Below, in pieces: positions 26,534 through 33,683 of a stretch of 64,000 nucleotides of DNA. Source of the DNA: Candidatus Delongbacteria bacterium (GTDB lineage: Bacteria; CAIWAD01). Under the pieces are notes generated by a model. The model was not told the DNA's origin. It saw only the letters and a list, made by a program, of their open reading frames with translations, and ran no database searches. Position numbers and translations under genes: made by a program. The stretch's first letter is position 1. Each line of letters begins with the position of its first letter. The stretch spans positions 76,744 to 140,743 of the forward strand of contig JBAYTZ010000010.1 of NCBI GenBank assembly GCA_041675285.1. Direction: 5' to 3'.

Positions 26534-28258
26534 ATGATGACGTTGCTCCTCCGTTTGATGAGCCGGAATTTCGACGACCTGCGCATCCGCCAGAAGCTGT
26601 TCCGGATCAACCTGTTGCTCCTGGGCATGACGGCCGTCTTCATGGTGGTCTTCTTTCCGGCCGTGCAGCGCTGGCAGTTGGAGAAACAGGCCCACGGCCA
26701 GCTGGAGATCGTCACGCGCATGCTGGCCCAGGGCGTGGAAACGGGCCTGGTCTTCGGGGACAGCAGCGCCGTGATGGAGCGGCTGGGCAGCCTCGAAGCC
26801 GCCGAGTCCATCCACGCCACGGCGGTCTTCCAGGCGGACGGCACGCCCTTCGCCGTGTACAAGCGGGCGGGCGACGACTTCGACCCCAGCGCCCTGCGGG
26901 GCGCCCTGGATGCGCCGCTGAGTCCCGCGGAACCCTTCGTGGTGCTGGAGCGGCCCGGCCACAACATCTCGGTGATGGCCCTGTTCAGCGAGGGCCAGCC
27001 CCTGGGCCGCGTGGTGCTCGAGCAGTCCAGCGAGGACATGGCCCGGGACATCCTGCTGCTCCGGGCGGTCACGCTCTTCGTGGCCCTCTGCGGGATGACC
27101 GTGGGCATGCTCCTGTTCGCGCTGATCATCCGGCGCATCGTCCGGCCGCTGCAGGAGCTGGATGCCGCGGCGCGCCGCGTGGTGGAGGGGGATTTCAGCG
27201 TGGAGGCCCAGGTCCAAAGCCGGGACGAGATCGGCCAGCTGGCGGAGACCTTCAACCTCATGCTGGGCAAGATCCGCGGTTCCATGCAAAGCCTGGAGGA
27301 GCAGCAGGCCTACCTCAACCGCAGCGTGGAGGTCCTGCTGGGTGCCATGCAGCGCTTCGCCGAGGGCGACCTGACGCAGCACCTGCAGGCCGAGCGCGAG
27401 GACGCCATCGGCCGCTTGACCCAGGGCTTCAACACCACGGTGGGCAGGCTGCGCGAATTGATGAAGGGGCTGGCCGGCGACGGGGAGACCCTGGCTGGCG
27501 CGGCCACGGATCTGACCCGGGTTTCGACCAAGATGCTGGGGGAGGCGCGGGCCAGCGCCCAGCGGGCCGGCCAGATGGCCGGACAGACCCAAATGGTGGA
27601 CCAGCACATCCAGAGCGTGGCCACGGCCACCGAGGAGATGGGCGCCTCCATCAACGAAATCGCCCGCAGCTCCACGGACGCGGCCAACACGGCCGCCAGC
27701 GCCGTCCAGCTGGCCGACCAGGCCAACGTCACCGTGGACAAGCTGGGCGAGAGCAGCCGCGAGATCGGCGAGGTAGTGAAGGTGATCACCTCCATCGCCG
27801 AGCAGACCAACCTGCTGGCCTTGAACGCGACCATCGAGGCCGCCCGGGCCGGCGACGCGGGCCGGGGCTTCGCCGTGGTGGCCAACGAGGTGAAGGAACT
27901 GGCCAAGGAGACCGCCCGGGCCACGGAGGCCATCGGCTCGCGCATCGCCGTGATCCAGCAGGACACGGCCCAGGCGGTGGCGGCCATCGCCCGCATCAAC
28001 GAGGCCATCACGCGGGTGAGTTCGATCCAGACCACCATCGCCGGCGCGGTGGAGGAACAGGCCGTGACCACCTCGGAGATCAACCAAAGCCTGACCAGCG
28101 CGGCGGACGGCTCGCGCTCCATCGCCACCGGCGTGGACGTGGTGGTCCAGGGGGCCGAGGGCACCACGGCGGGCGCCCAGGAACTGCAGGACGCGGCCAC
28201 GCGCCTGGGCCGGATCTCGGCGGGCCTGACGGAGGCCGTCCGGCGCTTCCGGATCTGA
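26534..28258 (+). CDS. Methyl-accepting chemotaxis-type receptor with CHASE8-like sensor
   Basis: A 574-residue membrane receptor. Helix 1 (about 24-45), a periplasmic region (46-175, CHASE8-like by pattern: GLVFGDSSAVMERLGSLE and an A-T-A-V-F block), helix 2 (about 178-200), a HAMP domain (IRRIVRPLQELDAAARRVVEGD), a second HAMP-like segment, then the signalling domain with the invariant hairpin-tip sequence IAEQTNLLALNATIEAARAG. It would therefore control a CheA/CheW pathway, not make cyclic-di-GMP. It follows the YfiR-like gene; start ATG at 26534 has GGAAGGG before it. A terminator follows. Confidence 0.9.
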   Translation: MMTLLLRLMSRNFDDLRIRQKLFRINLLLLGMTAVFMVVFFPAVQRWQLEKQAHGQLEIVTRMLAQGVETGLVFGDSSAVMERLGSLEAAESIHATAVFQADGTPFAVYKRAGDDFDPSALRGALDAPLSPAEPFVVLERPGHNISVMALFSEGQPLGRVVLEQSSEDMARDILLLRAVTLFVALCGMTVGMLLFALIIRRIVRPLQELDAAARRVVEGDFSVEAQVQSRDEIGQLAETFNLMLGKIRGSMQSLEEQQAYLNRSVEVLLGAMQRFAEGDLTQHLQAEREDAIGRLTQGFNTTVGRLRELMKGLAGDGETLAGAATDLTRVSTKMLGEARASAQRAGQMAGQTQMVDQHIQSVATATEEMGASINEIARSSTDAANTAASAVQLADQANVTVDKLGESSREIGEVVKVITSIAEQTNLLALNATIEAARAGDAGRGFAVVANEVKELAKETARATEAIGSRIAVIQQDTAQAVAAIARINEAITRVSSIQTTIAGAVEEQAVTTSEINQSLTSAADGSRSIATGVDVVVQGAEGTTAGAQELQDAATRLGRISAGLTEAVRRFRI

Positions 28259-28287
28259 GCGCTCCGCCAACATTCGAGGCAGTCGGC

Positions 28288-28326
28288 GCCCGGCCGCTCC
28301 CCTGGGGAGTCACAGGCCGGGCGTCT
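28288..28326. terminator. Hairpin terminator between convergent genes
   Basis: GCCCGGCC pairs with GGCCGGGC across a 19-base loop that itself holds the palindrome CTCCCC-TGGGGAG; GTCTTTAT follows. It lies between the receptor stop (28258) and the ltaE stop (28332) and could serve both strands, though the T-run is weak. Confidence 0.6.
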
Positions 28327-28331
28327 TTATG

Positions 28332-29348
28332 TCAGCCCAGCCGGGCCTCCAGCTGGAAGCCGATGTCCGGTGGCAGGTCGTGGTGGGTGACCAACCGGAT
28401 CCGCGTCTCCCCCAGCGCCAGGGCGCGGACGCCGCGTCGCTCCCACTCCGCCAGCAGGTGTTTCGTCAGCGCGGGCTCGCCCGTGTGCAACAGCACCATG
28501 TTGCTCTCGGGCTCCTGCACGACGACGGATTCGTCCAGCAGGCAGCGCAGGGTCAGGGCCACCTGGCGCGCCCGCTCGTGGTCCTCGGCCAGACGCGGCA
28601 GCCAGTGGTCCAGCGCGTAGAGTCCCGCCGCGGCCAGCACGCCGGCCTGGCGCATGCCGCCGCCCAGCATCTTGCGCAGCCGCCGGGCCCCGTCGATCCG
28701 CTCCCGGTCCCCCACCAGCAGGCTGCCCACCGGGCAGCCCAGGCCTTTGGCAAGGCTGCAGCTGAGAGTGTCCGCCAGCGCGCCGTACTCGCTCAGCGCC
28801 AGGTTCGCGGCCACGGCCGCGTTCCAGATCCGCGCCCCGTCCAGGTGCAGGGCCAGGCCGCGCTCCCGACAGATGCCCCGCAGGCGGGTCAGCACGTCCA
28901 CAGGCACCACGCGGCCGCCGGCCAGGTTGGCCGTGTTCTCCACGATGGCCAGCCGGGTGCGGGGAAAGTGCACGTTGTCCGCGCGGATGGCCCCGTCCAG
29001 CGCCTCCGGCGTGAGCCAGCCCTCCGGACAATCCACCACCCACGGCAGCACGTTCATCAACGCGGACATGCCACCCGCCTCGTGGAAGAAGGTGTGGGTG
29101 CGCCGCTCCAGCACGGCCTCCTCGCCGCGGGCGCAGTGCAGGCCCACGGCGATCAGGTTGGACATGGTGCCGCTGGGCGTGAGCAGGGCCGCCTCGTGCC
29201 CGAACAGCGCGGCCACCCGCTCCTCCAGCCGGCGGACGGTGGGGTCCTCGCCGAAGACGTCGTCGCCCACCTCGGCGGCGGCCATGGCGCGCCGCATGCC
29301 CTCATCCGGCCGGGTCAGCGTGTCCGAGCGGAAGTCCAGTGTCTCCAT
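28332..29348 (-). CDS. ltaE: Low-specificity L-threonine aldolase
   Basis: A PLP enzyme, 338 residues, splitting L-threonine or allo-threonine to glycine and acetaldehyde. Signatures: N-terminal LDFRSDTLTRP, GDDVFGEDPTV, the THTFFHEAGG stretch, LHLDGARIWNA, and the PLP lysine in SLAKGLGCPVGS. AAGGAG lies just before ATG. It is third in a probable operon with the peroxiredoxin and mutM upstream, 45 bases after mutM. Confidence 0.94.
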   Translation of the reverse strand: METLDFRSDTLTRPDEGMRRAMAAAEVGDDVFGEDPTVRRLEERVAALFGHEAALLTPSGTMSNLIAVGLHCARGEEAVLERRTHTFFHEAGGMSALMNVLPWVVDCPEGWLTPEALDGAIRADNVHFPRTRLAIVENTANLAGGRVVPVDVLTRLRGICRERGLALHLDGARIWNAAVAANLALSEYGALADTLSCSLAKGLGCPVGSLLVGDRERIDGARRLRKMLGGGMRQAGVLAAAGLYALDHWLPRLAEDHERARQVALTLRCLLDESVVVQEPESNMVLLHTGEPALTKHLLAEWERRGVRALALGETRIRLVTHHDLPPDIGFQLEARLG

Positions 29349-29393
29349 CCGTTTCTCCTTGACCGGCCGGGCCGCGCCCGGCGCTGAACCAGG

Positions 29394-30203
29394 CTATTCC
29401 TGGCAGCCCGGGCACCACCAGCTGCCGCGCTGGGCCTGGGTCTCGCGTTGCACCACGGCGCCGCAGCGCGGGCAGGCCGCCCCGGCGCGGCCGTAGACCT
29501 GCAGCATCCGGCCGAAGGAGCCCTCCAGCCCGCGGCTGTCCTGGAAGTCCGAGAAGGTGGTGCCGCAGTTCTCGATGGCCAGGCGCAGGATGCGCCGCAT
29601 CTCCCGGTGCAGGAGCCGCCACTGCGCCGGCTCCAGGCTGCCCGCCGCGCGCCAGGGCGAGAGGCGGCAGGCGTGCAGGATCTCGCAGACGTAGATGTTG
29701 CCCAGCCCGCAGACGCGCTTTTGGTCCAGCAGCCAGCTCTTGAGCGGGGCGCGGGCCGCGCGGGCCAGCTCCGCCAGGGCGGTGGGCGTGCAGGCGGGGT
29801 CGAAGGGATCCAGCCCCGGCGGGGCCAGTTCGGCGGGCCGGGTAAGCCAATCCACCGTGCCGAAGCGGCGCGTGTCCGCGAACAGCAGCCGGCCCCGGTC
29901 CAGCTCCAGGCAGAGGCGGGCGGGAGCGGGCTCGGCTGCGCCCTCCTCCACCAGCAGCAGGCGTCCGGTCATGCGCAGGTGCACGGCCAGCCAGCCCCGG
30001 ACGGACCCTTCGTCCTCCAGCGGCAGGATCACGCGCTTGCCACTGCGCCGGATCCGCCCCAACCGGGCGCCGCCCAGGCTGCCGGCCAAGGACTCCAGGT
30101 GGGCCAGCTTGGGGTCCCGCACCTGCAGGCCGCGCAGGATCCGGCCGGGCAGGACCCGGTCCAGCTGTCGCGCGACGGTCTCGACTTCGGGCAACTCGGG
30201 CAC
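29394..30203 (-). CDS. mutM: Formamidopyrimidine-DNA glycosylase
   Basis: A bifunctional DNA glycosylase/AP lyase for oxidised purines (8-oxoG), 269 residues. The N-terminal PELPEVE supplies catalytic Pro and Glu after removal of the initiator; LRMTGRLL carries the conserved Arg; the C-terminal zinc finger has CPRCG and CPGC. The GTG start codes for the processed first residue. It follows the peroxiredoxin gene by 7 bases, pairing oxidative-damage repair with peroxide removal. Confidence 0.95.
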   Translation of the reverse strand: MPELPEVETVARQLDRVLPGRILRGLQVRDPKLAHLESLAGSLGGARLGRIRRSGKRVILPLEDEGSVRGWLAVHLRMTGRLLLVEEGAAEPAPARLCLELDRGRLLFADTRRFGTVDWLTRPAELAPPGLDPFDPACTPTALAELARAARAPLKSWLLDQKRVCGLGNIYVCEILHACRLSPWRAAGSLEPAQWRLLHREMRRILRLAIENCGTTFSDFQDSRGLEGSFGRMLQVYGRAGAACPRCGAVVQRETQAQRGSWWCPGCQE

Positions 30204-30210
30204 GGCGACC

Positions 30211-30684
30211 TCAGCGGCCCAGCCGGGCGCGCAGGCTGGCCAGCACGGCCTCGGCGTGGCCCTTGACCTTGACGTCCGTCCAGACCTCGGCCAGCCGGCC
30301 CGCGGGGTCCACCAGCCACGTGCTGCGCTTGACGCCCTGGTACTCGCGTCCCATGAACTTCTTCAGGCCCCAGGCGCCCCAGGGCTCCAGCAGGACGTGC
30401 TCCGGGTCGCTGAGCAAACGCAGCCCCAGGCCCTGCCCGTCGATGAACTTGCGGTGGCTGGCGGGCTTGTCCGGACTGACGCCCACGACCTCGGCCCCCA
30501 GGGCCCGGAACTCCTCCAGCAGGCCGCTGAAGTCCCGCGCCTCCTGCGTACAGCCGGGGGTGTTGTCCTTGGGGTAGGCGTAGCAGACCCACCAGCGGCC
30601 GCGAAAGTCCTCCGGCCGCAGCGGCAGCTGACCTTCGTCCTCCAGCAGGAATCCAGGCACGGGTTCACCGGGCGTCAAGGCCAT
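30211..30684 (-). CDS. Thiol peroxidase of the BCP/PrxQ group
   Basis: A 157-residue peroxiredoxin that reduces peroxides. The peroxidatic Cys is in NTPGCTQEARDF; the nearby Arg is provided by the conserved STWLVD region. The usual resolving Cys five residues on is absent (the residue is Arg/Asp-rich), so this is either a 1-Cys form or uses an unusual partner; another Cys lies in WVCYAYP. ATG at 30684 with a purine-rich GGAAGGGAAAG upstream is preferred to the longer open frame. It is first in the bcp-mutM-ltaE run. Confidence 0.88.
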   Translation of the reverse strand: MALTPGEPVPGFLLEDEGQLPLRPEDFRGRWWVCYAYPKDNTPGCTQEARDFSGLLEEFRALGAEVVGVSPDKPASHRKFIDGQGLGLRLLSDPEHVLLEPWGAWGLKKFMGREYQGVKRSTWLVDPAGRLAEVWTDVKVKGHAEAVLASLRARLGR

Positions 30685-30803
30685 TTTCTTTCCCTTCCAC
30701 TTGAGATCCGGCTGCAACTTGTCGATTCATGCAGCGTGAAGCGAGAAGCCGCGCGGCGCCCTTCCCCGGCGCCGGGCCTGATTCCCAACGAGGGGGGAGG
30801 CGC

Positions 30804-31178
30804 ATGTTGGATCGGATGCAATTCCACCGGGCCATCCTGGACCACCTGATGGAACCCGTCCTGGCCAGCGACGCCACCGGCATGGTGCAGTACATGAATC
30901 CCGCGGCCGAGCGCCTGATCGGCTGGCCGCTCTGGGAGGCGGTGAGCCAGCCCGTGCAGGAGATCCTGGACCCGGAAGGCGTGCTGGCGGACACCGTCTG
31001 GCAGGAACTCCTCCACTCCGGCGAGTGCCTGGTCAACCAGCCCTGCCGCCTGCGGGCCCGCTGGGGGGAGACCCTGGAGCGCCGGGTCAGCGTTTCGCCG
31101 CTCTATCAGGGGAGTTTCCGCTGCGGCACAGTCTTCGTGTTCCACGAGGATCGGGGTGACAGCGCGTCTTCCACCTGA
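30804..31178 (+). CDS. Stand-alone PAS-domain protein
   Basis: A 124-residue protein that is essentially one PAS domain. HRAILDHLMEPVLASDATG begins the domain, with PAAERLIGWPLWEA and a typical PAS beta core up to VSVSPLY and TVFVFHED at the end. No output domain follows. It presumably acts through dimerisation or as an adaptor. AGGGGGGAGG precedes ATG at 30804. It is divergent from the peroxiredoxin gene, with a repeat arm after it, so has no clear operon partner. Confidence 0.8.
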   Translation: MLDRMQFHRAILDHLMEPVLASDATGMVQYMNPAAERLIGWPLWEAVSQPVQEILDPEGVLADTVWQELLHSGECLVNQPCRLRARWGETLERRVSVSPLYQGSFRCGTVFVFHEDRGDSASST

Positions 31179-31220
31179 TTCACTCCGCCCCCACCCCGCC
31201 GACGCCGATCCATCCCTTGG

Positions 31221-31247
31221 CTCTGTGCCTCTGTGACTCTGTGGTGA
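31221..31247 (+). repeat. Solo arm of the CTCTGTG repeat family
   Basis: CTCTGTGCCTCTGTGACTCT with GTGGTGA after it, directly between the PAS gene and the fused-phosphatase gene. No inverted partner within 100 bases. Confidence 0.65.
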
Positions 31248-31260
31248 GCCATTCCTCTCA

Positions 31261-33090
31261 TCAGCCCCGGGCGGCCGTCAGCAGCCGCTCGGCCAGCACC
31301 AGGGCGTCCACCGGCCAGCAGGCCCGGGGCCGCGGATGCTCCACCTCCGCCAATCCCGGCAACGGCCGACAGGCCATCAGGCGCAGACGCCAGCGGGCCG
31401 GCAGCGCGTCCAGGCCGTGGACGGCCCCCAGCAGCGCGCCCGCGATGGCCGCGTTGGTGTCCGTGTCGCCGCCGCGCCCCACCGTGTCCACCAGGGCCTC
31501 CTCCAGGCTGGGGGCGTGCAGCAGCTGCCAGACTGCGTTCTGGAAGGCCACCAGCACCCACCCCATCTGGGAGTGGTAGTCCGCGGGCGGCGCCGTGCGA
31601 GCCGCGCGCAGGACCTCCAGGAGCGAGGTGTCCACGCCCAGCGCGGCGGCGCGGCCCAGCAGGCCGGCGTAGATCCGCTCCGGCCCGTGGCCCCGGCTCA
31701 CGGCGGAGGCGACGGCCCCGGCGAACAGCGCCGAGGCCTGGCGGCAGACCGGATGCGGATGGGTCAGGCCCGCGTCCTGGGAGGCCCACTCTTCGGCCCG
31801 CTCCCGCGGCTGTCCCGCCACGAAGATGCCCAGCGGCGCGACGCGCATCAGGGCCCCGTTGGCCTGGCTCTGGGCGTCGGGACGCGCCGTCAGCCCCAGC
31901 CGCGTGGTGGTTCCCACGTCGAAGGGGCCCGAGTGCAGCCAGCTGCGGTAGGATTCCAGCACAGCCTCGGGTGTGAAGACGCCGTCCCGCACCAGGGTGC
32001 GCGCCAGGTGCAGGGCCATCTCGCCGTCGTCAGTGGGCTGGCCGGCCAGCGTGTTCCACTGGCCGCCGTCCTCCAGCTCGCGCAGGCCCGCGGGGAAGTT
32101 CTCGCGGATCCAGGCCGGGTCGCGGAACTCCACCAGCCCGCCCAGCGAGTCCCCGGCCAGCAGCCCCAGCAGGCAGCCCTGGGCGCGCCGCAGGCGGCCC
32201 CAGTCCGGACGCACGGCCCGCGCCACGGGGAAGGCCAGGTCCAGACCCGCTTCCGCCGGGGTCCGCGCGCCCACGCCGCTCCAGTCCCGGGCGGCCAGCT
32301 CGCGCACCAGGGCGGGCGCCCCACCAAAGGCCCGGCCGTCGTTGTTGCAGCTCCCGTCCGCCCCGTAGCGGATGGGTTCCCCGGCGCCGTTCACCAGCTC
32401 CCCGCCCACCGCCAGCAGCAGGGCGTGCCCGCCGGCCAGATCCCAGGATTCCGGCCCGCCCAGCGAGACCGTCACGTCGCCCTCGCCTGCGGCCACCAGG
32501 GCCATGCGCAGCGCGATGCTGGGCAGGGTCACGTAGCGCAGCGGCGCCACGGCCTGGGCGTTGGCCAGCGAGTTCTTGCGGTCGGCCTCGTGGGAGACCA
32601 GGGCCAGCGCGCCCTCCCCACCGGCGGGCCACTCCCGGCTCGTCTCCACGCCGTTGCGCAGCAGGGGTCCGCCGGCCCGCCAGGCCAGCTGCTCGCCCAC
32701 CCCCTCCGGTCCGTCCCAGGCCATGACGACGCCCAGCACGGGTCGCCCCTCCTCCACCAGCCCGATGGAGACCGCCGAGCCGCGGCAGCCCTTCAGGTAG
32801 GGCGAGGTGCCGTCGTTGGGATCCACGATCCACAGGTGGCCGCCCACGCGCGGCCCGTCCCCGAGCACGCGGGCGTGCAGCTCCTCGCCCAGGCAGCCGT
32901 CCCCCGGGCAATGCCGGCCCAGGATCTCCTGGATGCGCGCCTCCACCTCCTCGTCCACGTCGGCGTGGCTGCCCGCGCCCCGCGGCCCGCCCGGGCGATG
33001 GTACTCCACCCAGAGCTGGCGCGCCGCCTCCGTGGCGGCCTCGCGGGCCGCCGCCAGGCGGACCTCCAGTTCACGTGCGCTAAGGGACAT
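31261..33090 (-). CDS. Inositol-monophosphatase-like domain fused to ADP-ribosylglycohydrolase
   Basis: A 609-residue two-domain protein. N-terminal half (1-300): lithium-sensitive phosphatase fold with AGSHADVDEEVE, LGEEL, the metal-binding WIVDPNDGTSPY and WDLAGGHALL, so the metal ligands are present. C-terminal half (about 330-605): ADP-ribosylglycohydrolase with LLGLLAGDSLGG, the Mg-binding PTDDGEM, and GRGGDTDTNAAIAGALLGA near the end. The two activities would remove phosphate and ADP-ribose, respectively. Substrate is unknown, and the fusion suggests a single nucleotide- or sugar-phosphate pathway. ATG at 33090 has GGGAG before it. It is monocistronic, next to tmRNA. Confidence 0.88.
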   Translation of the reverse strand: MSLSARELEVRLAAAREAATEAARQLWVEYHRPGGPRGAGSHADVDEEVEARIQEILGRHCPGDGCLGEELHARVLGDGPRVGGHLWIVDPNDGTSPYLKGCRGSAVSIGLVEEGRPVLGVVMAWDGPEGVGEQLAWRAGGPLLRNGVETSREWPAGGEGALALVSHEADRKNSLANAQAVAPLRYVTLPSIALRMALVAAGEGDVTVSLGGPESWDLAGGHALLLAVGGELVNGAGEPIRYGADGSCNNDGRAFGGAPALVRELAARDWSGVGARTPAEAGLDLAFPVARAVRPDWGRLRRAQGCLLGLLAGDSLGGLVEFRDPAWIRENFPAGLRELEDGGQWNTLAGQPTDDGEMALHLARTLVRDGVFTPEAVLESYRSWLHSGPFDVGTTTRLGLTARPDAQSQANGALMRVAPLGIFVAGQPRERAEEWASQDAGLTHPHPVCRQASALFAGAVASAVSRGHGPERIYAGLLGRAAALGVDTSLLEVLRAARTAPPADYHSQMGWVLVAFQNAVWQLLHAPSLEEALVDTVGRGGDTDTNAAIAGALLGAVHGLDALPARWRLRLMACRPLPGLAEVEHPRPRACWPVDALVLAERLLTAARG

Positions 33091-33183
33091 GGAAACTCCC
33101 GAACTGGTCGCGGGCCCGTAGCTGTGGCGGCTGGGCCTGAAGTGATGGACACAAAAGCGAGTGCCGGTGCGGTCGCGTGTGAC

Positions 33184-33209
33184 AAAAAAGGCCGGCCCGC
33201 AGGCCGGCC
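33184..33209 (-). terminator. Intrinsic terminator of tmRNA
   Basis: On the minus strand GGCCGGCC-TGCG-GGCCGGCC is followed by TTTTTT, 13 bases beyond the mature tmRNA 3' end. Confidence 0.9.
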
Positions 33210-33222
33210 TCATCCGGGTTCA

Positions 33223-33575
33223 TGGAGACGGAGGGAGTTGAACCCTCGTCCGAAACAGCGCTTCCCTGGGCTTCTACATGTGTAGATCGTTGTTTGATCT
33301 TGGGACGCCGACGCGAACGATCACGCTGCGGCGCCCCCAGGTTGAAAGATCTCGCCCCGCCGACTCAACCACATCCTTGGGGCCAGCTCACAAGATGACG
33401 AAGGGTCCCTGGGCCGTGAGCAGGCTCAGGGTCTTCGGCTGCCTAGTTACTAGGCGGCGAGAGCGTAATCGTTGCCGATTATGTTGTTGCCGAAACTTTT
33501 AACGTGGGGCTCCGGCGCGTCCACGACATGCAGCCCGGGGTCCCGACCATCCCGTCGAATCCCACGAACGTCCCC
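33223..33575 (-). ncRNA. ssrA: tmRNA (transfer-messenger RNA)
   Basis: A 353-base RNA that rescues stalled ribosomes. The 5' end GGGGACG pairs with CGTCTCC at the 3' end to make the acceptor stem, with discriminator A and no encoded CCA. The 5' part contains the conserved GGATTCGACGGG. The T-arm is GAGGGTTCAACTCCC near 33238. The tag frame reads V-K-S-F-G-N-N-I-I-G-N-D-Y-A-L-A-A then TAG at 33452-33450; I cannot fix the resume codon. The YALAA ending is the standard proteolysis signal. A strong terminator follows. Confidence 0.95.
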
Positions 33576-33683
33576 GAATGGCCGGCAACATAGGGAATCC
33601 GCCGCTAACCGACCGGCATTTGCTTGCATCATCCGGACCCGGCGCTCATCTTGCTGCGGCACGCCATTCCAGGGAGTCCCCGC

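Noticed and set aside
25525..27285. 586-residue minus-strand frame over the receptor gene
   Set aside because: Shadow of the YfiR-like and receptor genes; no ribosome site and low-complexity content.
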